From: Promethearchaeota archaeon
Lineage (GTDB): Archaea; Asgardarchaeota; Lokiarchaeia; Sigyniarchaeales; SOKP01
Reading direction: 5' to 3'
NCBI GenBank assembly: GCA_029838195.1
Contig: JALGVJ010000035.1
Span: 1-37,536 of the forward strand
Length of the DNA: 37,536 nt
The position numbers were made by a program, and so were the translations under genes. Shown piece after piece: positions 1-8,168 of the stretch. The notes under the pieces are model-generated. The model had not been told where the DNA came from. It saw only the letters and a program-made list of their open reading frames with translations, and did no database searches. Numbering within the stretch: the stretch's first letter is position 1; the number at the start of each line of letters is the position of its first letter.

Positions 1-374
1 AAGCGTCGTTATTGTGCTTATATTTCCATGAGTGAGATGAAATCGCCATGTACATGATGCGAAAAAAAAATTTAAGGGAGAGGAAAAAATATAATGAATT
101 ACATATTAAATGTTTATAAAAAAAAAGAATCGCCACTTTTTTAATCCAATAAATAATTTTTACTTATGATGAGAATAAAATCTTTAAAAAGTTTAATAAT
201 CCAAGTTTTAAAATATCTATTTTTTTTCAGTTAATATGATCCGAGATATGGGTGGTTCAAGCGTTTAAATAAACGGTCATGATTCTCAAAATTAAAAAGA
301 TTTTTATCCTTTATTCATGAAAAGGTATTATCATAAATTCTATATCTAATAATGAACTTTATATGTAGAAAAAA
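1..374. other. Left-edge non-coding stretch
   Basis: I see no convincing gene here. The first few dozen bases are open in more than one frame and could be the end of a gene lying outside the window, but none of the short tails is recognisable. The rest is A/T-rich with short homopolymer runs and presumably carries the promoter of trmY. A purine-rich GGGAGAGG near position 75 precedes an ATG, but the frame closes after 14 codons. Confidence 0.4.
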
Positions 375-968
375 ATGATCTTTTTCATCCAGTCCAATAC
401 GGTAAATATTAATAATTATACAATTAAAGATATTCCAGGCTCTACTGGAAGATTAGACGTTATTTCAAGATGTATTTTAGCTGCTTTACTAAATAAGGAC
501 GATTTCGAGCTTCAAAATGAAATTTGGGTTTTTTTAAAGAATTATGGAAATTTTATTTTTAAACCTAAAAAATTTAATTATGCAATTTTTCCTAAAAATG
601 AACTCCTATTAACAAAATATTTTGTAAAAATTATTAAAAATGAGTGTTTATATGGGGAAACGAAATTAAATCCTCTCCATAATATCGAAAAAATTAAGGA
701 GGACATGGTAACTTCTATCCACCATTTTATCACAAAAGGATTCAAGATTTATGTTTTATTAGAATCGGGAATTCCTATATATCAATTTGATAGAAAAGAA
801 CTTTTCCGAGAGGATACCCTATTCATTATCGGGAGTCAAGTAGGCATGACTTTTGATTATACTCAATTTTCTTCTAATGACATTACTCCTTTAAGTTTAA
901 ATAATAAATCTTACTTAGCCTCTTCGGTAATTCGGCTTATTACGGTATTAGCCAAGATATCAGAATAA
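375..968 (+). CDS. trmY: tRNA (pseudouridine(54)-N1)-methyltransferase TrmY
   Basis: This is a SPOUT-fold methyltransferase that makes N1-methylpseudouridine at position 54 in the T-loop of archaeal tRNAs. The protein has 197 residues, the usual size for the family. The conserved N-terminal block DIPGSTGRLDVISRC (residues 19-33) is the clearest signature. The S-adenosylmethionine-binding knot region is FIIGSQVGM (150-158), followed by a leucine/serine-rich C-terminal helix (about 172-195) that matches the end of known TrmY proteins. One oddity: as I recall the family, the knot motif usually reads GDHxG, so Gly-Ser-Gln-Val-Gly here replaces the Asp-His pair. The overall match is still strong. 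It is followed at short distance by a CDP-alcohol phosphatidyltransferase on the same strand, with no obvious functional tie. Confidence 0.87.
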   Translation: MIFFIQSNTVNINNYTIKDIPGSTGRLDVISRCILAALLNKDDFELQNEIWVFLKNYGNFIFKPKKFNYAIFPKNELLLTKYFVKIIKNECLYGETKLNPLHNIEKIKEDMVTSIHHFITKGFKIYVLLESGIPIYQFDRKELFREDTLFIIGSQVGMTFDYTQFSSNDITPLSLNNKSYLASSVIRLITVLAKISE

Positions 969-1029
969 AAAATTTTTTATGTTAACTCTCGTTAATTCAA
1001 ATGAGAATGGAATAAAAAAAGGAAATACT

Positions 1030-1695
1030 ATGAACAGGTCGGAAGAACTTTCGGATAAAAGGAAAAAACAAAAGGAATTAATAAGCAAAATAATTGATAA
1101 ACCTGTTAATTTTTTAATTAAACACGATTTCACGCCAAATATTCTCTCTTTTTTAGGATTTTTGTGCATTCTTGTCTCAGCCATACTCATCTCGCTTGGA
1201 TTCATTCATTATAGATTTTGGCTATCTTGGCTCGTTCCATTTTTCCTTCTTTTAGGGGGCGTTTTTGACGTATTTGATGGAGAAGTGGCAAGAAGGACTG
1301 ATAAAGAATCTAATACGGGAGCATTCTTGGATTCAAATTTAGATCGAGTATCTGACATCATTATTATTTTAGGTTTAATTTTAGGGGGGCTCCTTCATTT
1401 TTTACTTGCATTTGTCATCATGTTTTTAATTATTATGATTTCCTACACGCGCGCTAAAGCAGAAAATCAAGGCCTTAATATGCAAGGGATTGGGTTCCTC
1501 GAACGAGCAGAACGATTAATTCTATTAACTCTTGCATTAATCATCGAAAGTTGGATATATAATCTTACGAGGATTTTCTTGCAAACCCCGGTCATGATTT
1601 TTTTCCCAATTTTCATGATAATTTTTACCTTCTTACTATTATTTACATTAGGACAGCGGATTTATTTCTGCATCATTAAACTTATTCATTATTAA
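1030..1695 (+). CDS. CDP-alcohol phosphatidyltransferase (archaeal phospholipid synthase)
   Basis: This integral membrane enzyme joins a CDP-activated lipid to an alcohol headgroup with release of CMP. In archaea, members make archaetidylinositol phosphate, archaetidylserine or archaetidylglycerol phosphate. The complete catalytic motif is visible: D80, D83-G84, A87-R88, G97, D101 and D105, in the exact spacing DxxDGxxAR(x8)GxxxDxxxD. About six hydrophobic segments follow the soluble first 35 residues. I start at the ATG at 1030 because AAAGG lies seven bases upstream; an in-frame ATG at 979 has no ribosome-binding site and would add 17 poorly conserved residues. The headgroup cannot be decided from sequence alone; an archaetidylinositol phosphate synthase is a reasonable guess. 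Confidence 0.85.
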   Translation: MNRSEELSDKRKKQKELISKIIDKPVNFLIKHDFTPNILSFLGFLCILVSAILISLGFIHYRFWLSWLVPFFLLLGGVFDVFDGEVARRTDKESNTGAFLDSNLDRVSDIIIILGLILGGLLHFLLAFVIMFLIIMISYTRAKAENQGLNMQGIGFLERAERLILLTLALIIESWIYNLTRIFLQTPVMIFFPIFMIIFTFLLLFTLGQRIYFCIIKLIHY

Positions 1696-1904
1696 TTTCT
1701 TCAAATCATCTTTCTAATGGGAAAAGAGGTTTCTCTTGAATTTTTTATATTTCAAAATTACATGAATATTATAGCTATTAATTATTTTTTCCCTCTTACT
1801 AAGAAGGCGCTTGGAGGCAAGAAGATTGGAAGAAGTTAATAAAATTTTTTAGGTTTAGAAAACTAATTAACTTTAGAAAAAAACTCAAATAAAAAAATTT
1901 CAAA

Positions 1905-1921
1905 AAGAGGTAATAGATATT
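1905..1921 (+). promoter_or_regulatory. Ribosome-binding site that sets an ATT start for eS26
   Basis: AAGAGGT (1905-1911) is a good Shine-Dalgarno match. Its GAGG core ends eight bases before the ATT at 1919. No ATG, GTG or TTG occurs in frame between the upstream stop (TAG, 1874-1876) and the conserved Pro-Lys-Lys-Arg start of eS26. The same AAAGAGG form stands nine bases before the GTG start of the M48 peptidase at 20038, which supports its use as a ribosome-binding site in this genome. Confidence 0.55.
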
Positions 1922-2194
1922 CCTAAAAAACGAAGGAGCGGAGGTCATACTGGTTCTTCAAAAGGAAATTACGGAAAAGTACAATGTTCAAATTGTGGGC
2001 GATTTGTTGCACGTTCTAAAGCGAAAAAATTTACAACTAAAAGTTCCTTGATTGATAGCCGAATGTATAAAGAGCTTAAGAAAGAAGGAACGATAATTTT
2101 AGGTGGTACTACCAATAAATATTATTGTATTTCTTGTGCAATCCATAAGGGTAAAGTAGCTCAGAGAGCAAAAGTTGAAAGAAAAGGACCGTAA
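1919..2194 (+). CDS. rps26e: Small-subunit ribosomal protein eS26, apparent ATT start
   Basis: eS26 is a zinc-binding protein of the small ribosomal subunit that in eukaryotes sits at the mRNA exit channel; it occurs in eukaryotes and only some archaea. The frame encodes 91 residues. It opens with a basic IPKKRRSGGHTGSSKGN tail, then CSNCGR (first CxxC) and YYCISCAIHKGKV (second CxxC with the family hallmark Cys-Ala-Ile-His), and ends in a basic tail. The expected initiator Met-Pro-Lys-Lys position is occupied by ATT, and no standard start codon lies upstream in frame. The simplest reading is initiation at AUU helped by the ribosome-binding site before it; a sequencing error (ATG read as ATT) is the alternative. 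The gene converges on the PIN-domain gene. Confidence 0.88.
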   Translation: MPKKRRSGGHTGSSKGNYGKVQCSNCGRFVARSKAKKFTTKSSLIDSRMYKELKKEGTIILGGTTNKYYCISCAIHKGKVAQRAKVERKGP

Positions 2195-2219
2195 TTTTCT
2201 TTCTTTTTGTTTTTTCCGC
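2195..2219 (+). terminator. T-rich terminator after eS26
   Basis: The 25 bases after the eS26 stop are almost pure pyrimidine on the plus strand, with several T runs, and fill the gap between two convergent genes. This is the form of intrinsic archaeal terminators, which need T tracts but no hairpin. Nothing beyond base composition supports the call. Confidence 0.4.
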
Positions 2220-4223
2220 TTAAATATTTAATTGCTTGAAAAAAGTAGGCAGAGTGTAAATAATCTCACAGTAATTTTTTTCTATGATTTCAATTATAGC
2301 GCGAATTAAAAACGTTTCTCTCACATCGGGATCTGGTTCATAAATTTTTACTTTTGCTCCTGGTTTTATTTTTAAGGAATAATTTTCCGCAACGCCTGTA
2401 ATGAGCTCATCGGTCCTAATTAAAATCCCTAATAATCCTAATTCATAATGCGAAACAATAAATAGGATTGGTTCTCCCGCTTTTTCTTTCTTTTCTATGT
2501 GAACCACTTCGAGATAATCATTTTGAAGCTCTTTAGGCAAGTTTTTATATGAAATTGTTTTTCTTTTTCCTTTCACGTGAGGAAAAGGTTCATAAAATAG
2601 TTTGTTAAACCCCGATATTTTTTTTATTTGTTCATTATATTTTTCAATATTTTTTACGGAATAAGCCTTATCTAATAATCGATCTAAATTTATTTCCATT
2701 TCATCCATACTATATCCATCTAAAACGGTTGATATGTAAGCCCTTTTCAATTTTTCAATTAAAATTTCACTTTTTAAATCCAAATTATAATCTATAGAAA
2801 TTTCTAAAGCTTGATTATAAAGATTAGTAGCAATTTGAGAATGTCCTAATGCGAGAAAATAATCTCCTAAATCGGTAAAGACGATTATCGAATCTAAAAA
2901 ATTCTCTTCCAGATTCATATTTGAAATATCTTCCATGATTGCCATGGCGGCTCTTCTATCATCGTCATCTTCTCCTCCTTGAAGATATAAAGCAATGGCT
3001 TTCCCAATCAAGCATTTTAATTTAAGCTTGTCATCATGATAAATTTCTGCTAATTCTTCCGTGAAATTGTATTGTTTAATTGCCTCATCAAAAAAAGAAT
3101 GAAAGAGAAGAATTAAAGCTTTTAAATAATTTAGCGTGAGGCAAGTGGGATAATTATGGATGATGGTAGAGAATAGAGCTGCTCGTTCCAATGAATCGAT
3201 AGAAGTGCTGATACGTCCTAAAGAAACTAGCAAAAAAGATCGGAGAAACTCCATCTTAGAAATTTCTGAACAAATCAATTGTTCCACGATTTCATAATCA
3301 CTGGTTTTTTCTAACCGTCCAGAAGCTAATTGCAAAAGGGAGATTAAAAATCCATTTCCTTTCTTTAGAAATGTAACGGCTTGTTTTGTTTCATTTTTTA
3401 TTATAGAGTCTCTTGCTCTTTTTACATACTCTCTTGCTATTTTTAAATTTTCAAGGAAAATTATTATATTTTGAATCATTTCTTCTTCGCTTTGGGGTAA
3501 ATTTTGGTTTTCTAAAAATTTCTCAGCAATAGAAATTTGTTCAGAGAATTTTTTAATTCCAATCTTGAATTCCACCGTTTTATCCCGAATTAATCGAGAA
3601 TCTTGCGTGATGATGGAATCTTCCGTAACAGCTACCGCTCGTTCAATAAGCCATTGAATTTTTTGCTCTGCTGGATAAATATTAGAGCGTTCAATCATGT
3701 AAGAAAGAGTATAATTTAAACTTTTCTTCCAAATATTTTTAAAATAATTTCTCCTCACTTTTTTTATAGTAGTTCGCTGGATCTTAAGAAGAAAACTAGA
3801 TAAAGATAGAGTATTTATTTTCCCATGATATAATAAATTGGTATTTTTTACTAATTTAAAATCATCAGTAACTAAATGGACGGCGCTTGAATTAGTACCC
3901 TCCCGGAGTAATTTTTCCGCCAAAACAATTAAACTTAAATCAGGATCTTGAGCTGGAAATCTTATATTGAAAGATTTTAGTTGATTTTTTATTTTTTCAA
4001 TCTCATCATCTTGAATTTCATGAATTTTCACGACCTCTTTAAATTCTTCTAAAAATGAGGATGATGCTTTAATTTCATGAAAAACTCGTTTGGAAATGTA
4101 ATAATCGTATCCTAATTCCACTCCTACCTTTTTTAAATTATTTAAAAAATCTTTCGCGTGGATGGAATTCATGCAAATAAAGAAATTAGCATCAAATATT
4201 ATCTTCTGTTTTTTTTCCGACAT
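2220..4223 (-). CDS. PIN-domain ribonuclease-like protein fused to a long helical-repeat region
   Basis: The first 150 residues are a PIN domain, the nuclease fold of VapC toxins and Nob1/Dis3-type RNases. The acidic metal-binding set is visible: D11 in IIFDANFFI, E50 in RVFHEIK, D93/D95 in AQDPDLS and D120/D121 in LVTDDF. Residues about 160-540 are helical and look like degenerate TPR-type repeats, which usually bind protein partners. The last 110 residues (about 555-667) look beta-rich and may form a third domain. At 667 residues it is far longer than a toxin, and there is no antitoxin-sized partner nearby, so a housekeeping RNA-processing role is more likely. A role in ribosome or tRNA maturation is only a guess from the neighbours eS26 and trmY. 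ATG start at 4223. Confidence 0.7.
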   Translation of the reverse strand: MSEKKQKIIFDANFFICMNSIHAKDFLNNLKKVGVELGYDYYISKRVFHEIKASSSFLEEFKEVVKIHEIQDDEIEKIKNQLKSFNIRFPAQDPDLSLIVLAEKLLREGTNSSAVHLVTDDFKLVKNTNLLYHGKINTLSLSSFLLKIQRTTIKKVRRNYFKNIWKKSLNYTLSYMIERSNIYPAEQKIQWLIERAVAVTEDSIITQDSRLIRDKTVEFKIGIKKFSEQISIAEKFLENQNLPQSEEEMIQNIIIFLENLKIAREYVKRARDSIIKNETKQAVTFLKKGNGFLISLLQLASGRLEKTSDYEIVEQLICSEISKMEFLRSFLLVSLGRISTSIDSLERAALFSTIIHNYPTCLTLNYLKALILLFHSFFDEAIKQYNFTEELAEIYHDDKLKLKCLIGKAIALYLQGGEDDDDRRAAMAIMEDISNMNLEENFLDSIIVFTDLGDYFLALGHSQIATNLYNQALEISIDYNLDLKSEILIEKLKRAYISTVLDGYSMDEMEINLDRLLDKAYSVKNIEKYNEQIKKISGFNKLFYEPFPHVKGKRKTISYKNLPKELQNDYLEVVHIEKKEKAGEPILFIVSHYELGLLGILIRTDELITGVAENYSLKIKPGAKVKIYEPDPDVRETFLIRAIIEIIEKNYCEIIYTLPTFFKQLNI

Positions 4224-4366
4224 TTTATAATTTCAATTTGTAATTACATTTTTTTTTGTTACTTTGAATGTAATGAAAAAAATCAAATCATTTAATCTTT
4301 TTTTTTTAATTAATTTGAGGTTTGATCAATTGTTCTTAAGATTTTTCTGAAATCGAGTATATTTTC

Positions 4367-4380
4367 AAGGGAGGTTTAAA
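4367..4380 (+). promoter_or_regulatory. Strong ribosome-binding site of mobB
   Basis: AAGGGAGGT (4367-4375) lies five bases before the ATG at 4381 and is one of the strongest Shine-Dalgarno matches in the window. It fixes the mobB start and shows that leadered translation is used in this genome. Confidence 0.6.
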
Positions 4381-4887
4381 ATGAAGGTAATCTGTTTCAT
4401 TGGTTATTCCGGAAGTGGAAAAACACATCAAATTTTAAATATTATTAGATTATTAGATGAGAAATTTAATTATAAAGCTTGCGTGATTAAAAACATCCAT
4501 GAACATCCCATTGATAATATAGGAAAAGATTCCTATCGTTATTCAGAAAATGGGGCTGCTTTTTCAATTACCAGAAATAAATTTAATGAAACAGCAATTT
4601 ATATCAGAAATAATCTATTCATCCCAGAATTAGTAAATTGGATAAAAAAAGGCCCTTTTCCGTTTCACGTGCTCATCATGGAAGGCTTTAGAAACACGGC
4701 GTTTCCTACTGTTCTTTGCGTGAAAGAGGTATCTGAAATAGAAGAACAATTAACGGACAAAGTTTTAATGATATCCGGACGGATTTGTGAAAGAGCATCA
4801 CGACGTATAATCCCGGGTTTAACTTGTCCTTGTTTTGATATTGAAAAGAACTTTTCCGAATTCATTAAAATTTTTAATTTACCCTAA
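4381..4887 (+). CDS. mobB: Molybdopterin-guanine dinucleotide biosynthesis protein MobB
   Basis: MobB is a P-loop GTP-binding adaptor that helps MobA attach GMP to molybdopterin, giving the bis-MGD cofactor used by many molybdenum or tungsten enzymes. The 168-residue protein carries a Walker A motif GYSGSGKT (8-15), the family segment KNIHEHPIDNIGKDSYRY (about 38-55) and the Walker B-like LIMEGFR (about 98-104), as in known MobB proteins. The start is fixed by the ribosome-binding site just upstream. No other cofactor gene lies in the window, so it is isolated from the rest of its pathway. It converges on the unassigned gene at 4904-6862 with a gap of 16 bases. Confidence 0.85.
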   Translation: MKVICFIGYSGSGKTHQILNIIRLLDEKFNYKACVIKNIHEHPIDNIGKDSYRYSENGAAFSITRNKFNETAIYIRNNLFIPELVNWIKKGPFPFHVLIMEGFRNTAFPTVLCVKEVSEIEEQLTDKVLMISGRICERASRRIIPGLTCPCFDIEKNFSEFIKIFNLP

Positions 4888-4903
4888 AATATTGGATTTT
4901 CCG

Positions 4904-6862
4904 TCATTCTACGTATTTCCAAAAAGGAGCAAGCAGCTTGCACGCGGTTTTAACTCTCTTAATGAGTTGTTTATCAGTAACTCCTTGTAATAAGAATTCA
5001 TGTAATGCTTCATAAATTTCAATTTCATTGGAGGTATTTTGTACTAAATCTTTAACATGTAATATAAAATCATTAAATGGGATGATGATTTTATTGATTA
5101 ATTCCTCTTCAAAATATCGTGGTTTTATGAAAGATTGAATGTTATGAAATAACATGATACTCGTTAATTCATTTACTGAATAAAAACGTTGTTCGGGTAT
5201 GACCATGTTTTCCTTTAATTCTGTTAATAAATTTATTTTATTCAAGCTTATGAGATAATCGGGCCATAAATCATCGGAAATATTTAAAGCTTGAAAGAAA
5301 AACAATTCTAATACTCTTAAAGCAATATTTTTTCCAATATATCGACTGCGAGGATCAATGAAATTCTTAGAAGCTTCGTCTGGACTCTTTCTAATGAATA
5401 TTTTATCAATAAGAACATATAAAATCCGGCATAAATCGCTAATAACGCCTTCAAAAGTAAATTTTCCATTATATGATTCATCCGATAACTCCTTATTTTC
5501 TTGCTCAACGAGATTGAGAACGGATTTATTCAAACTATTTAAAAATGCTTTTAATAACTCGTTGTTTAGATTAAAAACCTTCATTCCCGTTATTTTTTGA
5601 AAAATGAATGTTATGTCATGCTCATCATCAAATAATTTAGAAAAATAATTCATGAAATTATTAATATTATTAATGGTCTTTGCATTGATTATTCGATGGT
5701 GCCCGTTAGAATTGACTTGATTTATCTTTTTTTTAAAAATTTCAGGGAAAAATAATAAATTCCCTACTTCTAAACCCTCTAATCCCGAACTAAAATAATA
5801 TTTAATAAAGAGTAAAAATAGATTCAATTGAGATTTTTCTGAAGGTAGATTATTAGCTTGAAACGTGCTATATAACGTGCTTTCTTTATCTATAAACTTA
5901 AAAATTCTTAGAATTGCATTTTTTTCCCCGGTTGTATATTCTAAATGATTCAATAAATGTTTTTTTATGATTTCTTCTTTAGAAAAAATAGAATCTTCTA
6001 CTCTTGAGCATACGAAATTTAGAAAATCTAATAGAGGGCTTATATTTTGTAAGATTATGCACTTTTTATAAAAATAATAAAATAAATCAAGTAGTTTTGA
6101 TTTGGCATGAGGATATTGTTTTAGAGCAAATTGAAACAATCGCTCTCTTCCGACTAGCAATTTCTCAAAATAAGATTCTGGAATCCCCTTGAAAGGTCTC
6201 AAAAAATAATAAAGATCTTTATAAAAATAATACTGAAATGGCTCATCCATGGAATCTCTTCCTATAATTAAAAAATGAATATAATTTCTATTATTCTCTT
6301 GTTTTAAAATTGCTGCTTCTAATACTATGAACAGATTCTTTTTAATTATTTTTCTTAAAATAATTCCAAAAATAGAAGTCGCAAAAAATAAAAAACCAAA
6401 AGGAAATAAAATTCCATATAATTGGTCCTTTAACTCATCTAAGGTTTTTTTATAAATTTTTTCAATTTCATGGGTGATATAATATTTATACTCAAAATAA
6501 ATATCTGTATCTGAAATTCGTTCAATGGATATAAGTTCCATGGATTGAACATCAAGGCCGTAAAAAATCTTAAAGTAACTCATATAAAATTCATGAAAAT
6601 GCTCTAATAAAAAATTCGTATAAGATTTCGGTAAGAGCCTTTTATGATTTTTTACATTAAACTCATGCCATTTTTTATATATATCTTTCTTGAATTTTTT
6701 CAGATATTCCTTCTTCTGATTTAAAATTTCGAAAAAGAACTCCTTTTCTTCATTAAAACTCTTTGCTTCTCGTTTACTCCTTTCAATTAAAAAATTTATG
6801 GTGTTTTTTAGCTCTGTATTAATCACTTTTTCTCTTTTTAAAAGATCGTTTAAAATAATCAA
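4904..6862 (-). CDS. Large protein of unknown function with one membrane-like segment
   Basis: I do not recognise this 652-residue protein. The first 70 residues are charged and likely helical. A strongly hydrophobic stretch at about 148-168 (LYGILFPFGFLFFATSIFGI) is followed by a basic patch and a second hydrophobic stretch, so it may hold one membrane anchor or a buried hairpin. The rest is rich in Phe, Tyr, Leu, Lys and Asn and looks mostly alpha-helical. I see no catalytic signature, cysteine cluster or nucleotide-binding loop. The frame begins at TTG (6862) with no clear ribosome-binding site; no other start codon lies close by. Its large size and intact frame argue that it is a real gene. 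It may be lineage-specific. Confidence 0.65.
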   Translation of the reverse strand: MIILNDLLKREKVINTELKNTINFLIERSKREAKSFNEEKEFFFEILNQKKEYLKKFKKDIYKKWHEFNVKNHKRLLPKSYTNFLLEHFHEFYMSYFKIFYGLDVQSMELISIERISDTDIYFEYKYYITHEIEKIYKKTLDELKDQLYGILFPFGFLFFATSIFGIILRKIIKKNLFIVLEAAILKQENNRNYIHFLIIGRDSMDEPFQYYFYKDLYYFLRPFKGIPESYFEKLLVGRERLFQFALKQYPHAKSKLLDLFYYFYKKCIILQNISPLLDFLNFVCSRVEDSIFSKEEIIKKHLLNHLEYTTGEKNAILRIFKFIDKESTLYSTFQANNLPSEKSQLNLFLLFIKYYFSSGLEGLEVGNLLFFPEIFKKKINQVNSNGHHRIINAKTINNINNFMNYFSKLFDDEHDITFIFQKITGMKVFNLNNELLKAFLNSLNKSVLNLVEQENKELSDESYNGKFTFEGVISDLCRILYVLIDKIFIRKSPDEASKNFIDPRSRYIGKNIALRVLELFFFQALNISDDLWPDYLISLNKINLLTELKENMVIPEQRFYSVNELTSIMLFHNIQSFIKPRYFEEELINKIIIPFNDFILHVKDLVQNTSNEIEIYEALHEFLLQGVTDKQLIKRVKTACKLLAPFWKYVE

Positions 6863-7016
6863 AAATATATTTTATTATAATTGTAGTATTAAAATATGAA
6901 AATAAAAATCTTAGGATATATATTTTCTCTCTCCATGGATGCCCCCTCTTCTCTAAAAAATTTATTAAATACCGTTAAAACGTGATTTAAAAAAGCACAT
7001 GATGTTTTCTTTTTTA

Positions 7017-8063
7017 TTAATAGATTTTAAGTATTTCGTCAATTTCTGTATAATTTAAGGCGCTAATGTTCCCATTAGAATTTTTAATTAATAAACCCTT
7101 TTTCTCTGAAATAAAATTTCCGATCTTACAAGCAAGTATATCATGATTTGTTAATAATTCAATGAGTGAGGTTGATTTTTCGTCATTTATTGCAATTAAT
7201 AAAGAGCCTGAGGAGATGGTATTAAGAGGGTTCAAATTAAATACTTTACTAAGTTCTTGAGGTTCAGATAATACTGGAATTTTCTCTTCCTCAATTAACA
7301 CTCCAACATGAGAGGCTCTTGCTAATTCGGCTATACCGCATGCCACCCCCCCTTCTGTAGGATCATGAAAAGCTTTAATTTTGAAATTTTCATGGGCTAA
7401 GCGCGCTTCTTTAAAAATACTAATACCTGGCGTAAACAAGTAATTCTTACATTTATCAATGAAATCCTCGTGAAATCCCTTCTCTCGTAAAATAGCCTCT
7501 TTATCCCTTGCGATGATCGACGTTCCCTCTATAAAAATCCCTTTCGTTAAAATTAACGCATCTCCTTCCTCTACTCCCGAACTAGTAACTAAATCTTCTT
7601 TCTTTACTTCTCCCAACAAGGACCCTACTATAATCGGTTTTTTTAAACCTGTAGTGATCTCCGTGTGCCCCCCCACAATGGAGATATTAAATGTTTTGCA
7701 TGTATCATGAATATCTTTAAAGATTTTCTTTACTAAATTTTCATTGGTTTCTTTTTCAGGTAATAAAATGGTTGATTGAAACCATTTTGGAATCGCTCCC
7801 ATGCAAGCCACGTCGTTTACATTGATATTCACAACATAATAGCCAATTTCCTCCGTGGCAAATGTTATAGGATCGGTTTTTGCGACTAAATATTTATGTC
7901 CCATATCTATAACTGCTGCGTCTTCTCCTACTTTACTTCCTAAAATCACTCGCTCATCTTTTAGCTCAAGATCTTTAACGTGCTCCGATATCAGTTTCTC
8001 TAAAAATTTATGCCTTAATTTGCCTGTTTCCAAATCCTTTTTTTTCGAATTCATTGATAACAT
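7017..8063 (-). CDS. AIR synthase-related protein of the HypE group, lacking the HypE C-terminal cysteine
   Basis: The protein belongs to the PurM/HypE/SelD/ThiL fold, ATP-dependent enzymes that activate an oxygen or carbonyl. The N-terminal half carries GSKVGEDAAVIDMG (about 42-55), a TDP motif (64-66) and NVNDVACMGA (81-90). The middle holds GGHTEIT, and the C-terminal half has the HDPTEGGVACGIAELA segment typical of HypE. HypE of hydrogenase maturation ends in a conserved cysteine that carries the future cyanide ligand; this protein ends in Ile-Leu-Lys-Ile-Tyr with no cysteine near the end. It is therefore probably not a true HypE but one of the archaeal HypE-like proteins of unknown substrate. 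No hydrogenase genes lie nearby. A second in-frame ATG three codons in (8054) is an equally possible start. Confidence 0.8.
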   Translation of the reverse strand: MLSMNSKKKDLETGKLRHKFLEKLISEHVKDLELKDERVILGSKVGEDAAVIDMGHKYLVAKTDPITFATEEIGYYVVNINVNDVACMGAIPKWFQSTILLPEKETNENLVKKIFKDIHDTCKTFNISIVGGHTEITTGLKKPIIVGSLLGEVKKEDLVTSSGVEEGDALILTKGIFIEGTSIIARDKEAILREKGFHEDFIDKCKNYLFTPGISIFKEARLAHENFKIKAFHDPTEGGVACGIAELARASHVGVLIEEEKIPVLSEPQELSKVFNLNPLNTISSGSLLIAINDEKSTSLIELLTNHDILACKIGNFISEKKGLLIKNSNGNISALNYTEIDEILKIY

Positions 8064-8168
8064 AAAGTTATGGATTATTTTTAAATACGAAGCTCTTCCT
8101 TATAGCTTTTCTCGTAAACATGAATTCCTTTTCACATAATGATAGAAAAGGCGAATTGTGAATACTCC

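Noticed and set aside
960..1205. Minus-strand frame opposite the CDP-alcohol phosphatidyltransferase, and similar frames opposite other genes
   Set aside because: They lie wholly or largely within well-supported genes, show no family motifs and have shadow-like composition.
1762..1839. A 25-residue frame before eS26 ending in KKALGGKKIGRS
   Set aside because: The basic tail looks ribosomal at first sight, but it matches no small ribosomal protein I know and has no ribosome-binding site.
1913..1915. ATA as the start codon of eS26
   Set aside because: It lies only two bases after the GAGG core, too close for initiation, and would add two residues before the conserved Pro-Lys-Lys-Arg start.
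2220..4223. VapBC toxin-antitoxin system
   Set aside because: The PIN protein is 667 residues long and no small antitoxin gene lies beside it on the same strand.
4381..4887. mobB as part of a molybdenum-cofactor or tungsten-enzyme operon
   Set aside because: No moa, moe, mobA or oxidoreductase gene lies in the window, and the neighbours are unrelated.
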